Of a stretch of DNA of 60,623 bases, positions 7,097-15,991 are shown one piece after another. The stretch's first letter is position 1. Every line of letters starts with the position of its first letter. The notes beneath the pieces are model-generated. The model had not been told where the DNA came from. It ran no database searches and saw nothing but the letters and a program-made list of their open reading frames with translations. Source of the stretch: an uncultured Bacilli bacterium (GTDB taxonomy: Bacteria; Bacillota_I; Bacilli_A; RFN20; CAG-631); assembly GCA_947599835.1 (NCBI GenBank), contig CANQFQ010000009.1, forward strand, positions 1 through 60,623. The letters run 5' to 3'. The position numbers and the translations under genes are program-made.

Positions 7097-7837
7097 ATGG
7101 AAAATGAAATTGAATTTAAAAATGTTTGTAAATCGTTTTACTCTTTAAAAGGAGAAACCCATGTTCTGCAAAATATGAATTTTACCATAAAAAAGGGAGA
7201 AATCGTTGCAATTGTAGGTCCTTCTGGTTGTGGGAAAAGCACTTTATTAAATTTAATTAGTGGTCTAATCAAACCAGATCAAGGAACGATTCAAATTTCT
7301 AAAAAAGTGGGATATATGTTTCAAAAAGACAATTTATTAGAATGGCGAACCGTCTATAAAAATATCACACTTGGACCAGAAATCAAAAAAATCAAAGTGG
7401 ACAATAAGCATATTGATACTTTACTTGAAAAGTATGGACTCAGTGAGTTTAAATTTCATTATCCAAAAGAATTATCAGGAGGTATGCGACAACGGGTCGC
7501 TTTACTTAGAACACTCGTTTTAGATCCTGATATTCTTTTACTTGATGAGCCATTTTCATCGCTAGATTACCAAACAAAAATTACAGTGCAGGATGATATT
7601 TATAAAATTATCAAAGAAACACAAAAGACAACAATTTTAGTCACCCATGATATTACAGAAGCTATTGCAATGGCGAATCGAGTGCTTGTACTCACGAAAC
7701 GCCCTTCTACTATTAAAGCCGTTTTTGATATTCAATTAGATTTAAAAGAAGAAAAAACGCCTTTTTTAGCGAGAAATAGTGCTAAATTCAAAGATTATTT
7801 TAATTTGATTTGGGAGGCTCTTGATATTCATGAATAA
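7097..7837 (+). CDS. ABC importer ATP-binding protein (NitT/TauT/ThiZ type)
   Basis: This 246-residue cytoplasmic ATPase powers a substrate-binding-protein-dependent importer. Visible motifs in order: Walker A GPSGCGKST (about 41-49), Q-loop FQKDNLLEW, signature LSGGMRQR, Walker B ILLLDEPFSSLD and the H-loop THD. Length and spacing match the SsuB/TauB/ThiZ family. It is the first gene of a three-gene operon with a permease and a lipoprotein. The start is close behind a leader hairpin and has only a weak GGTGATG ribosome site. Substrate is uncertain: the partner binding protein is NMT1/THI5-like, which covers thiamine precursors, riboflavin, sulfonates and others. Confidence 0.9.
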   Translation: MENEIEFKNVCKSFYSLKGETHVLQNMNFTIKKGEIVAIVGPSGCGKSTLLNLISGLIKPDQGTIQISKKVGYMFQKDNLLEWRTVYKNITLGPEIKKIKVDNKHIDTLLEKYGLSEFKFHYPKELSGGMRQRVALLRTLVLDPDILLLDEPFSSLDYQTKITVQDDIYKIIKETQKTTILVTHDITEAIAMANRVLVLTKRPSTIKAVFDIQLDLKEEKTPFLARNSAKFKDYFNLIWEALDIHE

Positions 7838-8636
7838 GCAAAAAAAGGAATATACGAATCAAGAAAAATATGTGAGAAACTACAAAAAAAATCGTAGGAT
7901 CATTCTTTTTAGCCAAATTGCTTTAGTTTTCGTATTTATCGGTGTATGGGAGTTATTTTCTAGTGTTGGTATTTTAGATGAGTTTTTATTTTCTAAGCCC
8001 TCTGCAATTGTAAAATTACTTGCTCAATACATTAAAACAAATGAAATCTTTAAACATGTAGGAATTTCATTGTATGAAACTTTATTAGGTTTAATTATCG
8101 GAACGAGTTTAGGGATTCTTCTAGCAATTGGATTATGGTTTAGTAAAACTTTAACAAAAATATTAGATCCGTTTTTAGTGGTATTAAATGCTTTACCTAA
8201 AACTGCTCTTGCACCTATTTTAATTATCTGGGCAGGTACGGGGATTAAAGGAATTGTTGTGGTATCGATTTCATTATCTTTAGTCATGACAATTATTAGT
8301 GCTCATAACTTTTTTGCACATGTAGATGAGGATAAACTAAAAATGTTAAAAAGTTTTCATGCCTCAAAATTTCAAATATTAACGAAATTAGTTTTACCTT
8401 CAAATGTAGCGAATTTATTGAGTATTATTAAAATTAATATCGGTATGGCATGGGTAGGGGTTATTGTAGGAGAATTTCTAGTTTCTCGTTTTGGTATTGG
8501 TTATTTAGTGGTTTATGGAGGACAAGTATTCAAACTTGACTTAGTAATGATGGGTGTGTTTGTTTTAGCTATTTTGGCTTACTTAATGTATCTGATTGTT
8601 ACTATATTTGAAAAATATTATCGAAAAAAAAGATAG
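7830..8636 (+). CDS. ABC importer permease
   Basis: The protein has about 268 residues and six predicted membrane segments. The EAA-type cytoplasmic loop is around residues 175-200 (the stretch MLKSFHASKFQILTKLVLPS), as in SsuC/TauC/ThiX permeases. The start is ambiguous: ATG 7830 overlaps the end of the ATPase gene by 8 nt and has GGGAGG 12 nt upstream, while an in-frame TTG at 7821 is too close to that site. I prefer ATG. It forms the membrane channel with the ATPase before it and the lipoprotein after it. Confidence 0.88.
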   Translation: MNKQKKEYTNQEKYVRNYKKNRRIILFSQIALVFVFIGVWELFSSVGILDEFLFSKPSAIVKLLAQYIKTNEIFKHVGISLYETLLGLIIGTSLGILLAIGLWFSKTLTKILDPFLVVLNALPKTALAPILIIWAGTGIKGIVVVSISLSLVMTIISAHNFFAHVDEDKLKMLKSFHASKFQILTKLVLPSNVANLLSIIKINIGMAWVGVIVGEFLVSRFGIGYLVVYGGQVFKLDLVMMGVFVLAILAYLMYLIVTIFEKYYRKKR

Positions 8637-8648
8637 GAAAGGAATTTT

Positions 8649-9653
8649 ATGAAAAGTAAGAAATTAATTTATCCCTTAGTCTGTTTATTTGCACCATTCA
8701 TTTTAAGTTCTTGTAGTCAATCTGAAAATAAAATCACTGTAGCAGAAGTTACACATAGTATTTTTTATGCCCCAATGTATGTAGCACAAAGCAAAGGATT
8801 TTTTAAAGAAGAGGGCTTGACTGTAAACTTTATCACCACACCGGGTGCGGATAAAACAATGGCAGCATTGTTATCGAAAGAAGCACAAATTGGTTTGATG
8901 GGTCCTGAAGCATCGGTTTATGTTTATAACAATGGACAAAAAAATTATGCAATCAATTTTGCACAATTAACTCAAAAAGATGGCAGTTTTCTAGTTTCTA
9001 GAGATGCCTATGAACATTTTGGTTATGAAGATTTAAAAGGACACACGATTATTGGTGGAAGAAAAGGCGGAATGCCTGAAATGATCCTAGAATATGTTTT
9101 AAAGCAAAAAGGTTTTGAAGTCGGTCGTGATGATCCAACCAAAGAAATTCATATTCGGACAGATATTGCTTTTGACGTCATGGGTGGGGCATTTTCATCT
9201 GGTGAAGGAGATTTTGTTACTTTATTTGAACCTGCTGCAACACAAATGGAAAAATTGAAATTGGGTTATATTGTTTCTTCACTGGGTGAAGAATCTGGAA
9301 ATATTCCATATACTTGTTTTTCTGCCTTGAAAAAATATCATTCGACGAATGAAAAACAAATTCAAAAGTTTACCAATGCAATTTATAAAGCCTTAGTTTG
9401 GGTTCATGAAAATGATGCACAAACCGTCGCTAAAGCCATTCAAAAAAGCTTTACTTCGAGTGATTTAGAAGAATTAACGACGGTCGTTGAACGTTATAAA
9501 TCCATTCAAGCTTGGCCAACGACGCTCCAACTAACCGAAGAAAGTTTTAATAAATTACAAGAAATTGTCGAACTTGCCGGAGAATTAACCAAACGGGCAC
9601 CTTATGAAAAATTAGTTACAACAAAATATGCTATCAATGCAATGAAATCTTAA
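8649..9653 (+). CDS. ABC importer substrate-binding lipoprotein, NMT1/THI5-like
   Basis: This 334-residue lipoprotein has the lipobox LSSC at residues 19-22. The mature start EVTHSIFYAPMYVAQSKGFF, followed by GLTVNFITTPGADK, is the classic start of NMT1/THI5-like and sulfonate-binding proteins. A later GGRKGGMPEM segment is the usual second ligand-contact region. It delivers ligand to the permease encoded upstream. In B. subtilis comparable sets are YtlACD, ThiXYZ and SsuABC; I cannot decide the ligand from sequence. A terminator follows. Confidence 0.88.
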   Translation: MKSKKLIYPLVCLFAPFILSSCSQSENKITVAEVTHSIFYAPMYVAQSKGFFKEEGLTVNFITTPGADKTMAALLSKEAQIGLMGPEASVYVYNNGQKNYAINFAQLTQKDGSFLVSRDAYEHFGYEDLKGHTIIGGRKGGMPEMILEYVLKQKGFEVGRDDPTKEIHIRTDIAFDVMGGAFSSGEGDFVTLFEPAATQMEKLKLGYIVSSLGEESGNIPYTCFSALKKYHSTNEKQIQKFTNAIYKALVWVHENDAQTVAKAIQKSFTSSDLEELTTVVERYKSIQAWPTTLQLTEESFNKLQEIVELAGELTKRAPYEKLVTTKYAINAMKS

Positions 9654-9674
9654 ATCACTTTTTAAAGGGAAATT

Positions 9675-9710
9675 AAAAGACTCCTGAAGTCAGGGATGCA
9701 GGAGTCTTTT
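9675..9710. terminator. Terminator after the ABC importer genes
   Basis: AAAAGACTCCTG and CAGGAGTCTTTT form a perfect 12-bp stem, A-rich on one side and T-rich on the other, so it can work in both directions. Confidence 0.85.
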
Positions 9711-9770
9711 AATTCATAAAATCATTGAATTTATCGATAAATATTTAATTGTGTAGATTTTTATCCATCA

Positions 9771-9828
9771 AAAATAGGATTGTAAGCATCCGACTTTAAA
9801 GACGTTTTTACTGCAACCCTCTATTTTT
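9771..9828 (-). terminator. Terminator of the gmk-rpe operon
   Basis: On the minus strand AATAGAGGGTTG pairs imperfectly with CAATCCTATT, with inner GTAA/TTAC pairs, and T residues follow. It sits just after rpe and ends that operon. Confidence 0.65.
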
Positions 9829-9839
9829 TTATGGATTCT

Positions 9840-10499
9840 TTATAAATTTTTTAATTTTTGGATTTTTTCTTTTATTTTATCATCTTTTAAATAAGATCCA
9901 GCAACTAAAACATCTGCTCCGGCATCGATGGCAAGTTTTGCTGTTTTTTCATTGATTCCTCCATCCACTTCAATAAGACAAGCATACCCCCGACTATGAA
10001 TATAGTCATATAATGTTTTGATTCTTTGGGTTGTATTTTCAATATAAGATTGTCCTCCAAAGCCGGGTTCAACTGCCATGACTAAAACTAAATCCACATC
10101 TTTCAAATAAGGTAAAACATATTCTAAAGGAGTTTCGGGTTTAATTGAAATCCCTACCTTAATATTTTTTGATTTTATTTTTTGAATGAGATCTTGAATT
10201 TCTTTTTTTCGCTCGCAGGCTTCTAGATGAAAGGTAATTAAATTGGCATTCAATTTTACAAAGGAATCTACATATAAATGAGGATGTGTAATCATTAAAT
10301 GCACATCTTTAAAAATCATCGCATCTTTAATGGCTTCACAAACAGGAATTCCAAAAGAAAGATTAGGGACAAAAATACCATCCATAATATCTAAATGTAA
10401 CCAATCCGCTTTGGCATTTATGATGCGATGTACTTCTTTACTGAGTTGACCAAAATCAAAGGATAATAAAGAAGGTGCAACTTTTATTTTTTTCTCCAT
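9840..10499 (-). CDS. rpe: Ribulose-phosphate 3-epimerase
   Basis: This 219-residue TIM-barrel enzyme interconverts ribulose 5-phosphate and xylulose 5-phosphate in the pentose phosphate pathway. Family motifs are clear: SLLSFDFGQL near the N-terminus, WLHLDIMDGIFVPNLSFG with the metal-binding residues, VMAVEPGFGGQ, then EVDGGINEKT and DVLVAGS for phosphate binding. Length is normal. It is the last gene of the minus-strand operon, overlapping the end of rsgA by 16 nt, the usual order in Bacillota. An intrinsic terminator follows. Confidence 0.96.
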   Translation of the reverse strand: MEKKIKVAPSLLSFDFGQLSKEVHRIINAKADWLHLDIMDGIFVPNLSFGIPVCEAIKDAMIFKDVHLMITHPHLYVDSFVKLNANLITFHLEACERKKEIQDLIQKIKSKNIKVGISIKPETPLEYVLPYLKDVDLVLVMAVEPGFGGQSYIENTTQRIKTLYDYIHSRGYACLIEVDGGINEKTAKLAIDAGADVLVAGSYLKDDKIKEKIQKLKNL

Positions 10500-11359
10500 A
10501 TTTTCTTTTCACCTCGAATTTCTTTTAATAATTGTAAATAATTTTGATAACGTTGTGGATGAATAATCTTGTTTTTAACGGCTTCTATGACGCCACAATG
10601 GGGTTCATTTTCGTGTAAACAGGTATGATATTTGCATTGATTTGCAAAAAAATCAAAATCTTTAAAAATACGAGCTAAGCAACTTTCATCTATATTCAAA
10701 TTTAATTTGGAAAAGCCAGGAGTATCTGCAATAAAGGCATCATTGATTTGAATAAATTCGGTTTCTCGTGTTTGATGTTTTCCCCGTCCGAGTTTTGAAC
10801 TATATTCCCCAACACTTCGGGTTTGATTTTCACATAGACTATTAATCAAACTACTTTTACCTACACCACTTTGTCCACACAAAACAATTTTTTTGCCTTG
10901 AATGTACGATTTGATGGTTTCTAAATTGATTTTTTCTTTGGCAGAAAAAAGAATCACGGTATAGCCAGCTAATTGATAATTATCAATTAAGGTTTGAATG
11001 GCTGGATTCATTTTTTCACATTTTGAAACACAAAGAATAGGTTCGATATGGGCTAAGGCACATTGAATGAGTAATTTATCTACTAAATAAGAATCAAAAG
11101 TAGGTTTTTCAACCGACATGATGATTAGCGCTAAATCAATATTGGCTATGGCTGGTCGAATCAAAACATTTTTTCTAGGTAAAATTTGATCAATGGTACC
11201 ATATTGTGAAAGATGATCATAACTAAATTCGACTTCATCTCCACAAAGTGGCGTTTGTTTTAGATTGCGAAATCGCCCTCTTGCTCGAACAATATAAATT
11301 TGGTGATCGGATAAAATCGTATAGTCACCAGCGACAAGTTTAATGATAGTTCCTCTCAT
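10484..11359 (-). CDS. rsgA: Small ribosomal subunit biogenesis GTPase RsgA
   Basis: The protein has 291 residues: an N-terminal OB fold, a circularly permuted GTPase domain and a C-terminal zinc finger. The G4-like SKCEKM precedes the P-loop CGQSGVGKSSLINSL, and DTPGFSKL (G3) follows, which shows the permutation. The zinc site is C-K-Y-H-T-C-L-H-E-N-E-P-H-C. RsgA helps final maturation of the 30S subunit. It lies between the kinase gene (3 nt away) and rpe. In B. subtilis RsgA is a substrate of the neighbouring kinase PrkC, so the linkage is meaningful. Confidence 0.95.
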   Translation of the reverse strand: MRGTIIKLVAGDYTILSDHQIYIVRARGRFRNLKQTPLCGDEVEFSYDHLSQYGTIDQILPRKNVLIRPAIANIDLALIIMSVEKPTFDSYLVDKLLIQCALAHIEPILCVSKCEKMNPAIQTLIDNYQLAGYTVILFSAKEKINLETIKSYIQGKKIVLCGQSGVGKSSLINSLCENQTRSVGEYSSKLGRGKHQTRETEFIQINDAFIADTPGFSKLNLNIDESCLARIFKDFDFFANQCKYHTCLHENEPHCGVIEAVKNKIIHPQRYQNYLQLLKEIRGEKKIWRKK

Positions 11360-11362
11360 TTT

Positions 11363-12214
11363 TTAACCTCTAGGATGATGCTTTTGATATTTTTTATAGG
11401 CTTTAATCAAATCATCTTTCAATTCCATCATGGTTTGATATCGATCTTCGATTTCTAGTGAACAAGCTTTATAAATGATTTTTACAAATTTTCTAGGAAT
11501 GGAATCATTATAGGTTTTGATATTTGGCAATTTTTCATGTAATTGCCGATATATTGTTTGTTTCACATTGCCACTTACAAAAAAAGGAAGCTTTCCACTA
11601 AATAGTTCATACATCGTAATGCCTAATGAATAAATATCCGATTGAATAGAAGCTTTCTTATCCACAAAAAGTTTAGGATCGGTATAAGGTGGCGATCCTA
11701 AAATATTTCCTTCTGAAGTCATCGTTGCATCGGTATTATTAATCATCGCTGTACCAAAATCTAATAAAACCACTTGCCCATCATTTTTAAGCATGATGTT
11801 TTGAGGCTTGATATCTCTATGAATAATATTGAAAGCATGCACTTTAATTAAAGCATCACAAATTTGAAATAAGATATCACAATTTTCGTGAAGACTAATG
11901 GTATTTCTTTTTTGAATGAATTGTCGAAGCGATTTTCCTTTAACTAGGTCCATGATAATAAAAAGATGATCTTGTTCAATTCCTACATCATAGACTTTGA
12001 CAATATTTTTGCTAGAAACCGCACAAATGGTTTGAATTTCCCGTAAATATTGTTGATAAGCTTCCGAATTTTTATCAATCTTATGTTTTAATATTTTTAC
12101 TGCAACTTGATGATTTAAAATCGAATCATAGCCTAGAAAAACATTGGCATTTCCGCCTGATCCAATTTGTGCATGAATATAATATCGATTTTCAAGTACA
12201 AAAGAGTTAAACAT
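11363..12214 (-). CDS. prkC: Hanks-type Ser/Thr protein kinase without PASTA domains
   Basis: This 283-residue kinase domain has glycine loop GSGGNANVFLG (18-28), VAVK with Lys40, helix C Glu59, HRDIKPQN with Asp134, and DFG at 152-154. The family is the PrkC/PknB group that sits beside PP2C in this operon. Unlike B. subtilis PrkC (about 650 residues) there is no transmembrane helix and no extracellular PASTA repeats; the protein stops after the kinase domain with YKKYQKHHPRG. The usual APE motif reads TDP. It is probably soluble and cannot sense muropeptides directly. Start ATG lies one base after the stop of the phosphatase gene. Kinase assignment is secure; the prkC name is by position and homology of the catalytic domain only. 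Confidence 0.9.
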   Translation of the reverse strand: MFNSFVLENRYYIHAQIGSGGNANVFLGYDSILNHQVAVKILKHKIDKNSEAYQQYLREIQTICAVSSKNIVKVYDVGIEQDHLFIIMDLVKGKSLRQFIQKRNTISLHENCDILFQICDALIKVHAFNIIHRDIKPQNIMLKNDGQVVLLDFGTAMINNTDATMTSEGNILGSPPYTDPKLFVDKKASIQSDIYSLGITMYELFSGKLPFFVSGNVKQTIYRQLHEKLPNIKTYNDSIPRKFVKIIYKACSLEIEDRYQTMMELKDDLIKAYKKYQKHHPRG

Positions 12215-12215
12215 A

Positions 12216-12938
12216 TCATTCCTCTCTTTCTAATAAAATAAAGGTAATATTATCTAATCCACCTAAACTATTAATTTTATTAATTAATTCGTCTCCTTTA
12301 GCCGTAATTGACTGGGTAGAATTTAATGCTTTTAGTAATTTTTTTCCATCTAAAAAATTATGTAATCCATCACTGCAAATGAGTATATTATCATTTGCTT
12401 TTAAAGGAATTTCTCCAATATCGACACTAATTTCTTTATTAATTCCTAATGCGTTGGTTAAAACGTGTTTTTTAGGATGTTTTTTGGCTTGCTTGAAATT
12501 AATATAACCATGTTGCAATAACGTATTCACTAACGTATGATCTGTGGTAATTTGATTGATTTCAGTGGAATTATAAGTATAAATACGACTATCGCCTACA
12601 TGGGCATAATAAAATTTACCTTCATGGCAAATCACGCCTGAAACGGTGGTTCCCATTCCCGCAAATTCGGGTTGCTCTTTGGCTTGTGAGTAGATGGCAT
12701 CGTTGGCCTTTTGAATCGTTTCATAAAGCCACACGCCTACCGATTTGATATTTGGGTTTCGATAAACCTCATCAATAATTTCAATGGTTTTATTTGCGGC
12801 ATAAGAACCTCCAATATGTCCGCCCATCCCATCACAAACAAAAGCAATAAAATTATTTTTATCCTTTTCTTTATAAAAGTAGGCATCTTCATTACTTGCA
12901 CGAACAAGACCTGTATCTGTTTTAGCATATATTTTCAT
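12216..12938 (-). CDS. prpC: PP2C-family Ser/Thr protein phosphatase
   Basis: This 240-residue metal-dependent phosphatase has the standard motif order: TDTGLVRASNEDAYF, VCDGMGGHIGG (metal-binding Asp), AGMGTTV, AHVGDSRIY, TDHT, ICSDGLHNFL and GLDNITFIL. It removes phosphates placed by the neighbouring kinase, the usual PrpC/PrkC or Stp/Stk pair. Its start overlaps the end of rlmN by 4 nt (ATGA), and it ends in TGA, which shows that TGA is a stop codon in this organism. Normal length, complete active site. Confidence 0.95.
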   Translation of the reverse strand: MKIYAKTDTGLVRASNEDAYFYKEKDKNNFIAFVCDGMGGHIGGSYAANKTIEIIDEVYRNPNIKSVGVWLYETIQKANDAIYSQAKEQPEFAGMGTTVSGVICHEGKFYYAHVGDSRIYTYNSTEINQITTDHTLVNTLLQHGYINFKQAKKHPKKHVLTNALGINKEISVDIGEIPLKANDNILICSDGLHNFLDGKKLLKALNSTQSITAKGDELINKINSLGGLDNITFILLEREE

Positions 12939-13978
12939 GATTTTCCCTCACTTTTCGCTCTTAATTGCCCACATGCAGCATCGATATCATTTCCAAACTC
13001 TCTTCTTATTGTAACATTTATTTTTTCTTTTTTTAAGATGTCATAGAAATTATTTATATTTTTTTCACTACTTCTTCGATAAATATTCTCATTCACCGCA
13101 TTATATGGAATTAAATTCACATAGCAGCAAGTTCCTCTTAAATAGTTTGCTAATTCATGGGCATGCTCGCTAGAATCATTGATACCATCGAGTAATAGAT
13201 ATTCAAAAGTCACGCGTCGATTCGTTTTTTGTTCATATTCAATTAAAGTTTCTTTTAATGCTTGCATTGGATAGGTGTGATTGACTTTCATAATTTGATT
13301 GCGAATTGTATCATTTGGCGCATGTAAAGATATCGCTAAATTAATTTGCAATTTTTCATTTGCAAAGGCTTTAATTTTTGGAATAATTCCGCTTGTAGAA
13401 ACGCTAATATGTCTTGCCCCTATCGCAAGTCCTTTGGCTTCATTAAGAATATAAATAAAGTTCATTACATTTTCATAATTATCGAAAGGTTCACCAATGC
13501 CCATCACCACGATATGAGAAACTCTTTCATTGGTTTGATCTAATTCTTTTTGGGCAATTAATACTTGACCAATCATTTCATGAACTTTTAAATCACGAAC
13601 TTTTTTCAGCAACCCACTCGCACAAAAACTACAACCCATATTGCAACCCACTTGTGAAGAAACACATACAGCATTTCCATAAACATAACGCATAATTACG
13701 GTTTCGACACATCGTTGATCTTCTAGTTCAAGAAGAAATTTAATCGTTCCATCGCTGGATTTTTGTTTTTGAAGAATTTTAGGAAGTTGCATTTGAAAAC
13801 TTTTTTTTAAGGTTTCTCGAAGTAAAAGCGATAAATTACTCATTTCATCGAAAGAATCAACTCTACTTTGGTACAGCCATCTCAAAATTTGTTCGCCATT
13901 ATATTTTTTAAATCCTAAGTTTTCAACAATATCTTGTAGTTGTGCTAAATTCCAATCATAGATACTTGTCATTGTCAT
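12935..13978 (-). CDS. rlmN: 23S rRNA/tRNA adenine C2-methyltransferase RlmN
   Basis: This radical-SAM enzyme of about 347 residues methylates C2 of A2503 in 23S rRNA and of A37 in some tRNAs. The iron-sulfur motif C-N-M-G-C-S-F-C is present, followed by MGIGEPFDNY, SVSTSG, and AISLHAPND for SAM binding. The mechanistic cysteine near the C-terminus (AACGQL) is also present. ATG 13978 is preferred over GTG 13981 because AAAGGA lies 5 nt upstream of it. It overlaps rsmB by 23 nt and prpC by 4 nt, so translation of the block is coupled. Confidence 0.95.
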   Translation of the reverse strand: MTMTSIYDWNLAQLQDIVENLGFKKYNGEQILRWLYQSRVDSFDEMSNLSLLLRETLKKSFQMQLPKILQKQKSSDGTIKFLLELEDQRCVETVIMRYVYGNAVCVSSQVGCNMGCSFCASGLLKKVRDLKVHEMIGQVLIAQKELDQTNERVSHIVVMGIGEPFDNYENVMNFIYILNEAKGLAIGARHISVSTSGIIPKIKAFANEKLQINLAISLHAPNDTIRNQIMKVNHTYPMQALKETLIEYEQKTNRRVTFEYLLLDGINDSSEHAHELANYLRGTCCYVNLIPYNAVNENIYRRSSEKNINNFYDILKKEKINVTIRREFGNDIDAACGQLRAKSEGKS

Positions 13979-15251
13979 CACTATCCTTTACAAATTTTGC
14001 AATATAAAAACCATCACTTTGATGTTCAAATGGAAAAATTTGTTTTTCAAAGACACGTTTCATATCTTTATGTTTACTAAGAAACTTAACCACTTGTAAT
14101 TCATTTTCTTTTTTTGTCATTGTACAAGTACTATAAACCAAGATTCCTTTTGGTTTTAATAAAGGATAGGCATTTTCAAGTAGTTTTTCTTGAAGCGATG
14201 CAATTTCATCTAATTTTTCTGGAGTAAATCCGAATAAAATATCTGGTTTTCGACGAATAACTCCAAGACCAGAACAAGGTGCATCTAATAAAATGCGATC
14301 AAAATAATTGGGCTTAAAATGACTCGCTAATAAGGTAGCATCATAACATTTTGTCGTAACATTATGATAATTATATTTGGTTAAAATGTGGTCCATTAAT
14401 TGAACCCGATGTTCATGAATGTCTAGGGCTAAAATTTTTCCAGTATCTTTCATTAAAGAAGCGATGTGGAGCATCTTTGAACCAGGAGCCGCACACATAT
14501 CGAGAATTTTTTCATTAGGTTGTGGATCTAAAAGAGTCGCTACATATTGTGAAGATTCATCTTGAATTGCAATATAAGCTTTTTTAAAAGCTGTGGTTTG
14601 TTGAATGCTTCCTTTGCCGATGTAATAATAGGCATTTTCAAGAAAATTTGCAGGAATAAAATCGGTTTCTTGAAGAAATTTTTCTTTACTGCAGCGATTT
14701 AAATCCAAACGGACGGTAAAAGGGGCTTCTTTCATATTTTCTTTTAATAATTGTAACATAATGGCTTTGCCATAATATTTTTCCCACATTTTCATAATCC
14801 AAATGGGGGTATTATAAATAACTTGATAGTAACTATAATCATCATTAAAATCAGTCATTTGAGGCTCGATTTTTTCTCGACTTAAAGTTCTTAATAAGGC
14901 ATTACAAAAATTTCCACCCCAGGTACCATCTAAAGTTTTAGCAATTTCAACCGCTTCATTAATAATCGCATAAAAAGGTACTTTATTTAAATACCGCATT
15001 TGATATAAAGAAAACATTAATAAAATTTCCATTTTCGGTTTGAGATGTTTTTTCTTGTCAATATGACAATGAATTTCCCATTGTAATAATGCATAATGTT
15101 GTAATGTTCCATAAACAATATGGGTTAATAAGGCTTTATCTTTATCGTTTAGATTCGCTGTCCGTAGAATATTATCCAAATCAATATTACTATAACTTTT
15201 TTCGATAAAAACACGACATAGACAATTAAAAGCATATTCTCTTACATTCAT
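13956..15251 (-). CDS. rsmB: 16S rRNA cytosine-967 C5-methyltransferase RsmB
   Basis: The protein has 431 residues: an N-terminal NusB-like domain (about 1-130) and a C-terminal Rossmann methyltransferase. LDMCAAPGSKMLHIAS binds SAM, LDAPCSGLGVIRRKPD carries one active-site cysteine and YSTCTMTKKENE the other. It modifies C967 of 16S rRNA. A strong site, GGAGGG, precedes the ATG, although it lies inside the 3' end of the rhuM-like gene. In most Bacillota def and fmt precede rsmB; here they are absent and the rhuM remnant is in their place. Confidence 0.95.
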   Translation of the reverse strand: MNVREYAFNCLCRVFIEKSYSNIDLDNILRTANLNDKDKALLTHIVYGTLQHYALLQWEIHCHIDKKKHLKPKMEILLMFSLYQMRYLNKVPFYAIINEAVEIAKTLDGTWGGNFCNALLRTLSREKIEPQMTDFNDDYSYYQVIYNTPIWIMKMWEKYYGKAIMLQLLKENMKEAPFTVRLDLNRCSKEKFLQETDFIPANFLENAYYYIGKGSIQQTTAFKKAYIAIQDESSQYVATLLDPQPNEKILDMCAAPGSKMLHIASLMKDTGKILALDIHEHRVQLMDHILTKYNYHNVTTKCYDATLLASHFKPNYFDRILLDAPCSGLGVIRRKPDILFGFTPEKLDEIASLQEKLLENAYPLLKPKGILVYSTCTMTKKENELQVVKFLSKHKDMKRVFEKQIFPFEHQSDGFYIAKFVKDSDDNDKYL

Positions 15252-15759
15252 TAAATAACCCTCCTTTATTGTTTATCTTCTTTAGTTTTTTTAAGATAAA
15301 ATATTTATCAGTTAAATAGATTCTTTTGATTAATCTTTCATCATCCATGCTCCACTCTTTAATTGTGTATTCGGATGCAATTTGATTAATCCATTTACAA
15401 AATTGAACTGTCCTTTCAAAATTAACTTTAAAACCAACCGCAATGATCATTTGAAGATTATAATGCTTTGTATCGTATGTTTTTCCGTAACTGGCAGTTA
15501 TTCGAAAATTTCGAGTAACTGAATTTTCATTTAATTCACTATCTGCAAATATTTTCTTAATATGATAGTTCATCGTAGGAAGTTCAACATTAAAAAACAG
15601 TCCTAACATTTTTTGAGTTAACCAAATATTTTCGTCTTCATATCTTACTTCTATATTTTGTGTTTTTTCTCCTACGGAGGCTACATAAGTTAAATATTTA
15701 GCTGCAGAACTTCGTATTGTAATTTCCCTGCTATCGCTCTTTTTTCCTTTAAATGGCAT
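15226..15759 (-). CDS. Truncated RhuM-family protein
   Basis: The protein has about 177 residues. The stretch containing VRYEDENIWLTQKMLGLFF, NENSVTRNFRITASYGKTYD, TKHYNLQMIIAVGFKVN and EYTIKEWSMDDERL is diagnostic of the RhuM family, often carried on genomic islands. Intact members are about 330 residues; here the frame ends soon after DDERL, so the C-terminal half is missing. Start 15759 is chosen because AAGGAGA precedes it; an upstream in-frame start at 15831 adds residues unlike the family. It interrupts the otherwise conserved order priA to rsmB and probably arrived by transfer. Function of RhuM is poorly known, and this copy may be a decaying remnant. Confidence 0.75.
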   Translation of the reverse strand: MPFKGKKSDSREITIRSSAAKYLTYVASVGEKTQNIEVRYEDENIWLTQKMLGLFFNVELPTMNYHIKKIFADSELNENSVTRNFRITASYGKTYDTKHYNLQMIIAVGFKVNFERTVQFCKWINQIASEYTIKEWSMDDERLIKRIYLTDKYFILKKLKKINNKGGLFNECKRICF

Positions 15760-15991
15760 AACAATCGGTCTCCTTTGTGTTATTTTTTTTAATGCTTTAG
15801 ATGCATCGAATGATCTATAGCCAACCAACATAAACGATTAAAAATCATTAAATTTCATAGGTTTGTTGAAGCAAATTTTTGAAATAATATTTTTAACTTT
15901 CTTATCATCTTAGAATTAAATTATCCTATGGGGTATAATGGTTTTTTTCGATGGAAAGATTAATTTTTGCAAATTTTTCTTTAAATTTCTT
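15760..15991. other. Intergenic stretch between the rhuM remnant and priA
   Basis: AT-rich DNA with no frame of interest. A TATAAT on the plus strand at about 15939-15944 lacks a convincing -35 and faces away from both genes. This may be a junction of the insertion that brought the rhuM remnant. Confidence 0.4.

Noticed and set aside
12216-13958. Mycoplasma-type code with TGA as Trp
   Set aside because: TGA is the natural stop of prpC (12216), rlmN (12935) and rsmB (13956), and Trp positions use TGG.
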